From positions 1-5,930 of the forward strand of contig JACCSV010000098.1 of the NCBI GenBank assembly GCA_013812805.1: DNA of 5,930 nucleotides, written 5' to 3'. The notes beneath the pieces are model-generated. The model made no database searches, was not told the origin of the DNA, and worked only from the letters and a program-made list of their open reading frames with translations. Positions 1-4,557 of this stretch are shown here, piece by piece. Every line of letters starts with the position of its first letter. The stretch's first letter is position 1. The position numbers were made by a program, and so were the translations under genes. Origin of the DNA: Sphingomonas sp. (lineage in GTDB: Bacteria; Pseudomonadota; Alphaproteobacteria; Sphingomonadales; Sphingomonadaceae).

Positions 1-161
1 GCCGCGGTCTTGCCGGTGCCGGTCTGGGCGATGCCCAGCAAATCGCGGCCGGTCAGGACCGTCGGGATGGCTTGAAGCTGGATGGGGGTCGCTTGCGAAT
101 AATTGTTCGCTGCGAGCGCATCGAGCAGGGGCTTGGAAAGCCCGAGAGACATGAAAGACAT
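1..161 (-). CDS. DEAD-box RNA helicase, N-terminal part (RhlE-like)
   Basis: ATP-dependent RNA helicase, cut by the left window edge after 53 codons. The visible N-terminus contains the Q motif region (Leu-Gly-Leu at 6-8, Asn-Asn-Tyr at 19-21, ATPIQ at 24-28, AIP at 31-33) followed by GRD at 38-40 and motif I (Walker A) AQTGTGKT at 45-52. This spacing is typical of bacterial DEAD-box proteins of the RhlE class, which remodel structured RNA in ribosome assembly, RNA decay and cold adaptation. The start ATG (161-159) is preceded by GGAAA about 4-5 nt upstream; a second in-frame ATG lies at codon 4, so either could be used. The gene has a long leader with a terminator-like hairpin (listed separately). 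The DEAD, SAT and helicase C motifs lie outside the window, so family membership is firm but the RhlE assignment is provisional. Confidence 0.93.
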   Translation of the reverse strand, partial: MSFMSLGLSKPLLDALAANNYSQATPIQLQAIPTVLTGRDLLGIAQTGTGKTA

Positions 162-376
162 TATATTTCCGATATGAAAAAGGCCGCCGCGCACATGCGC
201 GGTCGGTAAGGGGGTCAAAAAGCGCCCCGCGTGAATTGGAGAGCAAGCCGGTCGAGGCGCGGGCCGGGTCCTGACTCCCCTGAAAAGATGGGGTCAAGAC
301 CGTTCACGCCGCTTTGTTGAAAGCGCCTCGTGCTGCAGTGCAATATAGACCGAAGATGAAGAAAGTCCAGTCGGCC
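162..376 (-). other. Non-coding leader/intergenic region before the helicase
   Basis: 215 nt with no credible gene. Seen on the minus strand: a TATATT hexamer at 347-342 with only a weak -35 match; a 6-bp stem CGCTTT/AAAGCG at 325-310 without a T tract; TTGACCCC twice (297-290 and 218-211), the first beginning a small hairpin GAC-CCC ... GGGG-A-GTC; and the terminator-like hairpin at 206-184. The stretch is unusually rich in small stems for its size, as expected for a structured 5' UTR. The helicase promoter is presumably here but I cannot place it with confidence. Confidence 0.5.
177..206 (-). terminator. Terminator-like hairpin in the helicase leader
   Basis: On the minus strand CCG-A-CCGCGC, loop ATGT, then GCGCGG-CGG make a 9-bp GC stem with one bulged A (206-184). 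It is followed by CC and five T residues (181-177), the form of an intrinsic terminator. It lies only 15 nt upstream of the helicase ATG and about 170 nt beyond the stop of the VTT gene. It could end transcripts of the upstream gene, or act as an attenuator or cold-responsive leader structure for the helicase. The position next to the ribosome binding site favours the second reading, but that is inference. Confidence 0.6.
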
Positions 377-1051
377 CTACTTCAGCGCCACGGCGCCGCG
401 GAGGATCAGCGGGAAAAGGCTCAGCAGCATCAGCGTCGCGATCAGCTTTACCGACAGGATGTCGCCGGCGTTTTCGAGTGTCGCCAGCTGGGTCCCGGCG
501 CTCACGTAAATGAAGGTCGCGGGGATCAGGCCGGCGATGGTCAGCGGCACATAGGTGCGCCAGCGGATTGCGGTCAGGCCCATCGCCAGGTTGACCAGCC
601 AGTAGGGCACCACCGGATTGAGCCGCAAGGTGAGCAGATAGAGCCCGCCATGCGCCTCCATGCCGCGGTCGATTGCCTCGATGCGGCGCGCGAACCGCCG
701 CTTCACCCAGGAGCGAAGCAAATAGCGGGAATCGAAGAAGGCGATGGTCGAGCCGATCGAGGTGGCGACCAGCACGATGAGGAGGCCCGGCCAGAAGCCG
801 AACAGCGCGCCGCCCGAGACGCCGAGTACGGGGGAAGCGGGAAAACAGGCTGCGGTGGCAACCACGCACAGCAGGAAGAAGCCGGAGCCGTAGATCAGCG
901 GCCGAGCCTCGACCAGTTGCACCAGCCACGCGCGGCTGTCCTTGAGCTTATCGATCGACAGCCAGTCGCCAAGCGGCGAGAACAGGCACGCGCCGATCAC
1001 GCCCAGAATGACGGCGGCGAATGCGATCGCTCCAATATTGCCCCGGTCCAC
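377..1051 (-). CDS. VTT-domain (TVP38/TMEM64 family) inner-membrane protein
   Basis: Integral membrane protein of 224 residues. Hydrophobic segments lie at about 6-24, 51-70, 75-107, 136-160, 165-187 and 200-218. The VTT core is clear: CFPASPVLGVSGGALFGFWP (69-88), a Gly-rich probably re-entrant stretch, then SIGSTIAFFDSRYLLR (98-113), and later LRLNPVVPYWLVN (142-154), the usual second conserved block with its NP..P pattern. Relatives (DedA, TMEM41B, VMP1) are lipid scramblases or transport-related proteins; the bacterial TVP38 branch has no settled substrate. The start is GTG (1051) with GGGGA 9-10 nt upstream; no better in-frame start was seen. It follows recF by 146 nt in the same direction, a gap wide enough for its own promoter, though I could not identify one. 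A small functional link to the dnaN–recF unit is not implied. The family call is firm and the function is open. Confidence 0.88.
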   Translation of the reverse strand: MDRGNIGAIAFAAVILGVIGACLFSPLGDWLSIDKLKDSRAWLVQLVEARPLIYGSGFFLLCVVATAACFPASPVLGVSGGALFGFWPGLLIVLVATSIGSTIAFFDSRYLLRSWVKRRFARRIEAIDRGMEAHGGLYLLTLRLNPVVPYWLVNLAMGLTAIRWRTYVPLTIAGLIPATFIYVSAGTQLATLENAGDILSVKLIATLMLLSLFPLILRGAVALK

Positions 1052-1181
1052 GTTGCTGCTTCCCCTGTGCAGTTCGTTGCACTGACTTCAGCAAGGGGCG
1101 TGCCAAGGCTGGGGGAATGGCTGAATTCCGGGATCGGCGGATAAGCCGCCGGCGAAGCGCGGCTGCAGCGGCAGTGGTTTA

Positions 1182-1196
1182 CGCCAAGCTTTGGCG
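1182..1196 (-). repeat. Short palindrome just after the recF stop
   Basis: CGCCAA, 3-nt loop, TTGGCG: a perfect 6-bp stem starting 1 nt beyond the recF TAG codon on the minus strand. No T tract follows (next bases are TAAACC), so it is not a standard intrinsic terminator. It may protect the 3' end of the message or be incidental. A second 6-bp stem (CGGCGG/CCGCCG, 1135-1151), also without a T tract, lies further into the same 146-nt gap. Confidence 0.35.
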
Positions 1197-1197
1197 G

Positions 1198-2280
1198 CTA
1201 GGCCGGGGAAGCGCGGCCGGCCTCGACGTGGAAGCGCGAGGCTGTCCCGATGCCGTCGAACAGCGCCGCTTCGGTGGCCGACATCCACACCTGTCCGCAG
1301 CCTTCGAGGCGGGCGAACAGCGCCGAGCGGCGCTTAGGATCGAGGTGGGCGGCGACCTCGTCGAGCAGCAGCACCGGCGGCGCCCCGCGCCGCTTGGCGA
1401 CGAGGTCCGCGTGCGCCAGCACCAGGCCCAGCAGCAGCGCTTTCTGCTCACCGGTCGAGCAGCGCGACGCCGGCATCTCCCCTTCGGCTCCGCTCAGGAC
1501 AGGCTTGCCGCGGTGCAGCACGGCGAGGTCCTGCCGGTGCGGCCCGACCAGGGTTCGCGCCGCCGCCGCATCGCGGCTGCGCGATGCGCTCAGCTCGGCG
1601 GCGAGATCGCCGCCGCTCCATCCATCGAGTGAGATCGCCGCCTTGGCGAACATGTCGTCGGGGGTGTCGAACAGCCGCCCGTCGAGAGCTGCCACGGTTC
1701 GCAGCCGGGCCGCGCCGACTTCCGCCCCATGCTCGGCCATTTGCGCTTCCAGCGCGCTCATCCACGACGGGTCGGCGTTGCCGATGTCGGCGAGCAGCTT
1801 GTTCCTGGCGCGCATCGCCGCGTCGTAGCGGGTCGCGTGATGTGCGTGCGCTGGCTCCAGCGCCAGCACCAGCCGATCGAGGAAGCGCCGCCGCTCGCTT
1901 GCGGTGCCAGAGAACAGCCGGTCCATCGCCGGCGTCAGCCACAGCACCGACAGCCATTCCGAAAGCGAATTGACAGACGCGGCGGCGCCATTGACCCGCA
2001 CCTGCCGCCGCTCGGGCGCCGTTGCCAAGGTTCCGGTGGCGATCTCGAGGTCACCGAGGCGGGCAGCGACCCCAAAGCCGCCAGAACCGCCGTCGCGCGC
2101 CATTTCCAGCAGCGGCGCGCCGCGAAGCCCGCGTCCGGGCGTCAGCAGCGACACGGCTTCGAGCAGGTTGGTCTTGCCCGCGCCATTCTCGCCGAACAGC
2201 AGCACGAAACCCGGCGCGGGCTCGATCAGCGCGGTGGCATAAGAGCGGAAATCGGTGAGCGCGAGGCGGGTGACGGGCAC
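1198..2280 (-). CDS. recF: DNA replication and repair protein RecF
   Basis: SMC-like ABC ATPase that works with RecO and RecR to load RecA at single-strand gaps during replication repair. It is 360 residues long, the usual family length. Seen in order: the N-terminal strand MPVTRLALTDFRSY; Walker A GENGAGKT at 30-37; WLTPAMDRLFSG (114-125) and ERRRFLDRLV (129-138), the lid region typical of RecF; VGPHRQDL at 245-252; ABC signature STGEQ at 275-279; Walker B VLLLDE at 303-308; D-loop AHLD at 311-314. The GTG start (2280) is the first possible start after an in-frame TGA at 2289-2287, and the VTRL..L.DFR strand cannot be shortened, so the start is secure although the only Shine-Dalgarno-like AGG sits about 1 nt away. 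The segment between VGPHRQDL and the signature is about 8 residues longer than expected because of a repeat-derived insert (260-267). It lies downstream of dnaN and the ABM-like gene, probably co-transcribed. Confidence 0.97.
   Translation of the reverse strand: MPVTRLALTDFRSYATALIEPAPGFVLLFGENGAGKTNLLEAVSLLTPGRGLRGAPLLEMARDGGSGGFGVAARLGDLEIATGTLATAPERRQVRVNGAAASVNSLSEWLSVLWLTPAMDRLFSGTASERRRFLDRLVLALEPAHAHHATRYDAAMRARNKLLADIGNADPSWMSALEAQMAEHGAEVGAARLRTVAALDGRLFDTPDDMFAKAAISLDGWSGGDLAAELSASRSRDAAAARTLVGPHRQDLAVLHRGKPVLSGAEGEMPASRCSTGEQKALLLGLVLAHADLVAKRRGAPPVLLLDEVAAHLDPKRRSALFARLEGCGQVWMSATEAALFDGIGTASRFHVEAGRASPA
1480..1503 (-). repeat. Dispersed-repeat fragment inserted in frame in recF
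   Basis: 24 nt reading CCTGTCCTGAGCGGAGCCG and then AAGGG on the minus strand, encoding PVLSGAEG (RecF residues 260-267). It matches, from memory, the common bacterial repeat CCTGTCCTGAGCGAAGTCG..., whose usual translation is PVLSEVEG and whose other frame gives PERSRR (that frame here reads CPERSRRG). Removing the 8 codons leaves 14 residues between VGPHRQDL and the STGEQ signature, close to the 12 I recall in E. coli RecF. The reading frame is kept. Confidence 0.7.
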
Positions 2281-2284
2281 ACCT

Positions 2285-2361
2285 CGTCATTGCGAGGAGC
2301 GGGGCGACGAAGCAATCCACCTCCGCTGCGGCTGGATTGCTTCGCTTCGCTCACGATGACG
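2285..2361. repeat. REP-like palindromic element between the ABM-like gene and recF
   Basis: A 77-bp imperfect inverted repeat. The plus-strand left arm begins CGTCATTGCGAG and ends CGAAGCAATCCA (2308-2319). A 13-nt loop follows (2320-2332). The right arm is TGGATTGCTTCG (2333-2344) through to ATGACG (2356-2361). The inner 12 bp pair perfectly; the outer 12 bp have two mismatches, with an asymmetric internal bulge between. This is recognisable as the widespread CGTCATTGCGAG...AAGCAATCCA intergenic repeat, frequent in sphingomonads. It leaves 1 nt to the upstream stop codon and 4 nt to the recF GTG. Confidence 0.85.
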
Positions 2362-2362
2362 G

Positions 2363-2683
2363 TTACTGATCTCTGCGGTCGACAACTTCGTAATGGGCGG
2401 CGCGATCATCGAAGCGGGCAAGCACCGCGCGGGCCTCTGCCGGCACATGGCTGACGCTGTAATCCTCGCCTACGAAGGATTTGACCGCATCGAGGTTGTC
2501 GAACCACATCAATGTCTGGAATTCGACCTCGTCGCCAGCCTCGCGGCGCATCACATCGATGTGCCGGAAACCGGCGATCCGCCGCGCCTCGATCCTTAGC
2601 GGTATGACCTGCTCGAGCAGCACATGCTGATAGGCGTCGGCATTCTCAGGCGTCGTCCAGCCGCGCCACAGGCGGCAAATCAC
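2363..2683 (-). CDS. Antibiotic biosynthesis monooxygenase-like protein (dimeric alpha/beta barrel)
   Basis: Small soluble protein of 106 residues that reads as a ferredoxin-like ABM/dimeric alpha-beta barrel unit: strand MICRLWRGWT (1-10), helix with ENADAYQHVLLEQVIPL (13-29), strand with GFRHIDVMRRE (38-48), strand VEFQTLMWFD (53-62), helix LDAVKSFVGED (64-74), and a last region RAVLARFDDRAAHYEVV (85-101). Family members range from small-molecule monooxygenases to haem-degrading enzymes and proteins without known activity; no catalytic residue can be assigned here. The gene starts with GTG inside the dnaN end: GTGA shares its TGA with the dnaN stop, so translation is probably coupled by termination-reinitiation, and no strong Shine-Dalgarno is needed or seen. 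It ends 1 nt before the REP-like palindrome. The name is a fold-level annotation and antibiotic synthesis is not implied. NIPSNAP-like is an alternative label. Confidence 0.8.
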   Translation of the reverse strand: MICRLWRGWTTPENADAYQHVLLEQVIPLRIEARRIAGFRHIDVMRREAGDEVEFQTLMWFDNLDAVKSFVGEDYSVSHVPAEARAVLARFDDRAAHYEVVDRRDQ

Positions 2684-3783
2684 ACCCGCATCGGCATCAG
2701 CACGTAGAGCGCGTTCGACTTGTCGTTCTCACGCAGCAGCGTCGGCGCCGCTGCATCGGCGAGGTGGACCTCGACCGTATCGCCGTCGATCTCGCCAAGG
2801 ATGTCGAGCAAATAGCGGGCGTTGAAGCCGATCTCGATCGTGTCGGAGCCATAGTCGGCCGCAATCTCTTCGGTCGCGGTCCCAGCTTCCGGAGAAGTCA
2901 CCGACAAGGTCACCTTGTCGCGATCGACGCTCATCTTCACCGCCCGGGTCTTTTCGCTGGCGATGGTCGAGACCCGGTCGACGCCGGCGGAAAAGCTCTT
3001 GGGGTCGAGCTTCAAGAGCTTGTCGTTGCCGGTCGGGATCACCCGGTTGTAATCGGGGAAGGTGCCGTCGATCAGCTTGCTGGTCAGAACCGCGCTGCCG
3101 AGCCCGAAGCGGACCTTGGTCGCGGACATCGAGATTGCGACGGTGCCTTCGACTTCCTCGAGCAGCTTGCGAAGCTCGGCCACGCATTTGCGCGGGATGA
3201 TGACGTCCGGCATCCCGTCTGCGCCGTCGGGCTTGGGAAGCACCACCCGGGCGAGACGGTGGCCGTCGGTCGCCGCGGCCTTCAGCTGGTCGTCGGCAAG
3301 GTGGAGGAAGATCCCCATCAGATAATAGCGGGTCTCCTCGCTGGAGATGGCGAAGCGGGTCTTGTCGATGATCTGGCGCAGAGTCGCCGCCGGAAGTTCG
3401 AAGCTGGTCGGCAGCTCGCCTTCGGCAATCACCGGGAAATCGTCGCGCGGGAGCGTCGACAGGTTGAATCGGGCGCGGCCGGCATTGACCTGCATCTTGC
3501 CTTCGGCGGCGTTGATCTCGACCTGGCTTCCGTCCGGCAGCTTGCGGACGATGTCGAACAAGGTGTGCGCGGAAACCGTGGTTGCCCCGGCCTGCGTCAC
3601 GGTGGCCGGAACGCTCTCGTCGACCTGCAGGTCGAGGTCGGTCGCCATCAGCCGGATCGAATTGTCGTCGCGCCCCTCGATCAGTACGTTCGACAGGATC
3701 GGAATGGTGTTGCGGCGCTCCACGACCGATTGGACATGGCTCAGGCTCTTCAAGAGTGTCGCCCGTTCAATCGTCGCCTTCAT
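2680..3783 (-). CDS. dnaN: DNA polymerase III subunit beta (sliding clamp)
   Basis: Ring-shaped processivity clamp that tethers DNA polymerase III, and other repair and mismatch enzymes, to DNA. It is 367 residues long, a normal size, with three clamp domains at about 1-120, 130-247 and 248-367. Typical landmarks are MKATIERATLLKSLSHVQSV (1-20), VERRNTIPILSN (21-32), the ATDGHRLA motif (171-178), TFPDYNRVIP (241-250), and the C-terminal YVLMPMRV (360-367). The last three line the hydrophobic pocket that binds clamp-interacting peptides. The ATG start (3783) matches the conserved N-terminus exactly. A sigma70-like promoter about 40 nt upstream gives a short leader. It is first gene of a likely dnaN–ABM-like–recF unit; the 3' end overlaps the next gene by 4 nt. 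No dnaA gene or DnaA box cluster is visible, so proximity to oriC cannot be judged here. Confidence 0.98.
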   Translation of the reverse strand: MKATIERATLLKSLSHVQSVVERRNTIPILSNVLIEGRDDNSIRLMATDLDLQVDESVPATVTQAGATTVSAHTLFDIVRKLPDGSQVEINAAEGKMQVNAGRARFNLSTLPRDDFPVIAEGELPTSFELPAATLRQIIDKTRFAISSEETRYYLMGIFLHLADDQLKAAATDGHRLARVVLPKPDGADGMPDVIIPRKCVAELRKLLEEVEGTVAISMSATKVRFGLGSAVLTSKLIDGTFPDYNRVIPTGNDKLLKLDPKSFSAGVDRVSTIASEKTRAVKMSVDRDKVTLSVTSPEAGTATEEIAADYGSDTIEIGFNARYLLDILGEIDGDTVEVHLADAAAPTLLRENDKSNALYVLMPMRV

Positions 3784-3820
3784 TGCGCGCTACGCCCCCG
3801 CTCTTGAGACTTCGCCGCCG

Positions 3821-3849
3821 GTTATAGCGGCGCTTTGCGCCGGTGCCAG
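3821..3849 (-). promoter_or_regulatory. Predicted sigma70-type promoter of dnaN
   Basis: On the minus strand CTGGCA (3849-3844, 4 of 6 to TTGACA), a 17-nt spacer, and TATAAC (3826-3821, 5 of 6 to TATAAT). The -10 ends about 37 nt upstream of the dnaN ATG, predicting a leader of roughly 30 nt. The -10 stands out in otherwise GC-rich sequence. No experimental start site is available. Confidence 0.55.
3828..3842. promoter_or_regulatory. Palindrome in the dnaN promoter spacer (possible operator)
   Basis: CGGCGC-TTT-GCGCCG, a perfect 6+6 inverted repeat with a 3-nt centre, located wholly within the 17-nt spacer between the predicted -35 and -10 boxes. The placement is what a repressor operator would use, but GC-rich sequence makes chance stems common and no known binding consensus is recognised. 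Confidence 0.35.
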
Positions 3850-3880
3850 TGGCTGAATGCGCGCAAAAGCGGGTGCGGCG

Positions 3881-4483
3881 CTACTGCGCTGTCGGAGCCG
3901 GGCTTGCGGCAGGCGCCTGCGGGGCGCCACCGCCGGACTGCCCCGGCATCAGTACGCCGCTTATCCGGTGAACGACGCCGTTGGTGTAGCGCTCGTCCGC
4001 CTTGCTGACCGTTGCCTTGCCGCCCGAAGAGTCGGTGATGACGATGTTGGAGCCTTCGCGCGTGGCGGTCAGAGTTCCGCCGCCCATCGTCGCCAGCGCC
4101 GCCTTGCCCTTGCCGTTGTCGATCGCCTTGCCGATGTCTTCGGCAAGGATGGTCCCGGGGAGGATGTGGTTGGTGAGGATTCCGGTCAGCCGCGCCCGCG
4201 CTTCGGGCTCTTCGCCGCTCTCGAGGCTGGCCAGCGCCTGATCTTCCGGAACGAAGACCGTGTAAGGCCCGGGACCGGCAAGCGTGGCGTCGAGGCCGAC
4301 CGATTTGGCGGCCTGAAAGAAGCGGCCGTTCTGGTCGATGCCGGCACCAATCGTCTCGGTGCCCGCGGCCCCCTGGGCACCGGACGGCTGGGTCGATGCG
4401 GCACCATTGCTGTCGCCCCCGTCGCTACATGCGGCCAGGCCCAGTATCGCACCGACGCACAGTGGAAGCGCTTGCTTCAACAT
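3881..4483 (-). CDS. Fasciclin-domain lipoprotein
   Basis: 200-residue exported lipoprotein with one fasciclin (FAS1) domain. The signal is MLKQALPLCVGAILGLAAC, with lipobox LAAC and predicted lipidated Cys19. A Ser/Gly/Ala linker runs to about 52. The FAS1 domain spans about 53-180: FFQAAKSVGLDATLAGPGPY (55-74), the H1-type box TVFVPEDQAL (75-84), LTGILTNHILPG (99-110), and the H2-type end VSKADERYTNGVVHRISGVL (159-178). A Gly/Ala/Pro-rich tail ends the protein. FAS1 domains serve adhesion or matrix interactions at the cell surface; the bacterial ligand is usually unknown. The ATG at 4483 is chosen because AGGGAG (4496-4491) lies 7 nt upstream and the signal peptide begins there. The frame stays open up to 4525, but that would start inside the terminator of the preceding gene. 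No clear promoter of its own is seen, so read-through from the stress-promoter gene is possible. Confidence 0.9.
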   Translation of the reverse strand: MLKQALPLCVGAILGLAACSDGGDSNGAASTQPSGAQGAAGTETIGAGIDQNGRFFQAAKSVGLDATLAGPGPYTVFVPEDQALASLESGEEPEARARLTGILTNHILPGTILAEDIGKAIDNGKGKAALATMGGGTLTATREGSNIVITDSSGGKATVSKADERYTNGVVHRISGVLMPGQSGGGAPQAPAASPAPTAQ

Positions 4484-4490
4484 TCCCCAT

Positions 4491-4496
4491 CTCCCT
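4491..4496 (-). promoter_or_regulatory. Ribosome binding site of the fasciclin gene
   Basis: AGGGAG on the minus strand, 7 nt before ATG 4483-4481. It decides the start: two upstream in-frame ATGs (4525 and 4501) would lie inside the terminator hairpin or upstream of this site. Confidence 0.7.
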
Positions 4497-4500
4497 GTCA

Positions 4501-4541
4501 TCCAAATATAGAAACGGCCCCGCAACGCTTGCGGGGCCGTT
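4501..4541 (-). terminator. Intrinsic terminator after the Tyr-repeat protein gene
   Basis: A perfect 13-bp stem AACGGCCCCGCAA / TTGCGGGGCCGTT with a 3-nt loop (4541-4513). On the minus strand the stem's final TT is extended by TCTATATTT, a T-rich though interrupted tract. It starts 16 nt beyond the TAA of the upstream gene and ends 18 nt before the fasciclin ATG. Only the minus strand has a T-rich tail, so it serves the gene at 5727-4558. Confidence 0.85.
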
Positions 4542-4557
4542 GTCGATCCATTGGCGA

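Noticed and set aside
160..165. TATAAT overlapping the helicase start codon as a -10 box
   Set aside because: The position 17 nt upstream reads GGCGGC, not a -35, and a start there would fall within the coding region.
342..347. TATATT as the -10 box of a helicase promoter
   Set aside because: Only a weak -35 match (CTGGAC) at 17 nt, too weak to list as a promoter; mentioned within the leader entry only.
294..929. Minus-strand frame overlapping the VTT gene in another register
   Set aside because: Arg/Ala-rich shadow frame; the VTT register has real transmembrane helices and a ribosome site.
314..1144. Long plus-strand open frame opposite the VTT gene
   Set aside because: Gln/Arg/Ala-rich translation with no domain, fully antisense to a clear membrane protein; a GC-rich shadow frame.
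1135..1151. CGGCGG/CCGCCG stem between recF and the VTT gene as a terminator
   Set aside because: No T tract on either strand and a short stem in GC-rich DNA; likely chance.
1448..1957. Minus-strand frame containing CPERSRRG
   Set aside because: It is the alternative frame of the repeat unit within recF; useful as a repeat signature, not as a gene.
2764..3807. 347-codon plus-strand open frame opposite dnaN
   Set aside because: Covers dnaN almost exactly on the other strand; dnaN is certain, and the shadow's composition is unlike any protein.
4484..4525. Upstream extension of the fasciclin protein by 14 codons
   Set aside because: Would start inside the terminator and bury the signal peptide; AGGGAG fits the ATG at 4483.
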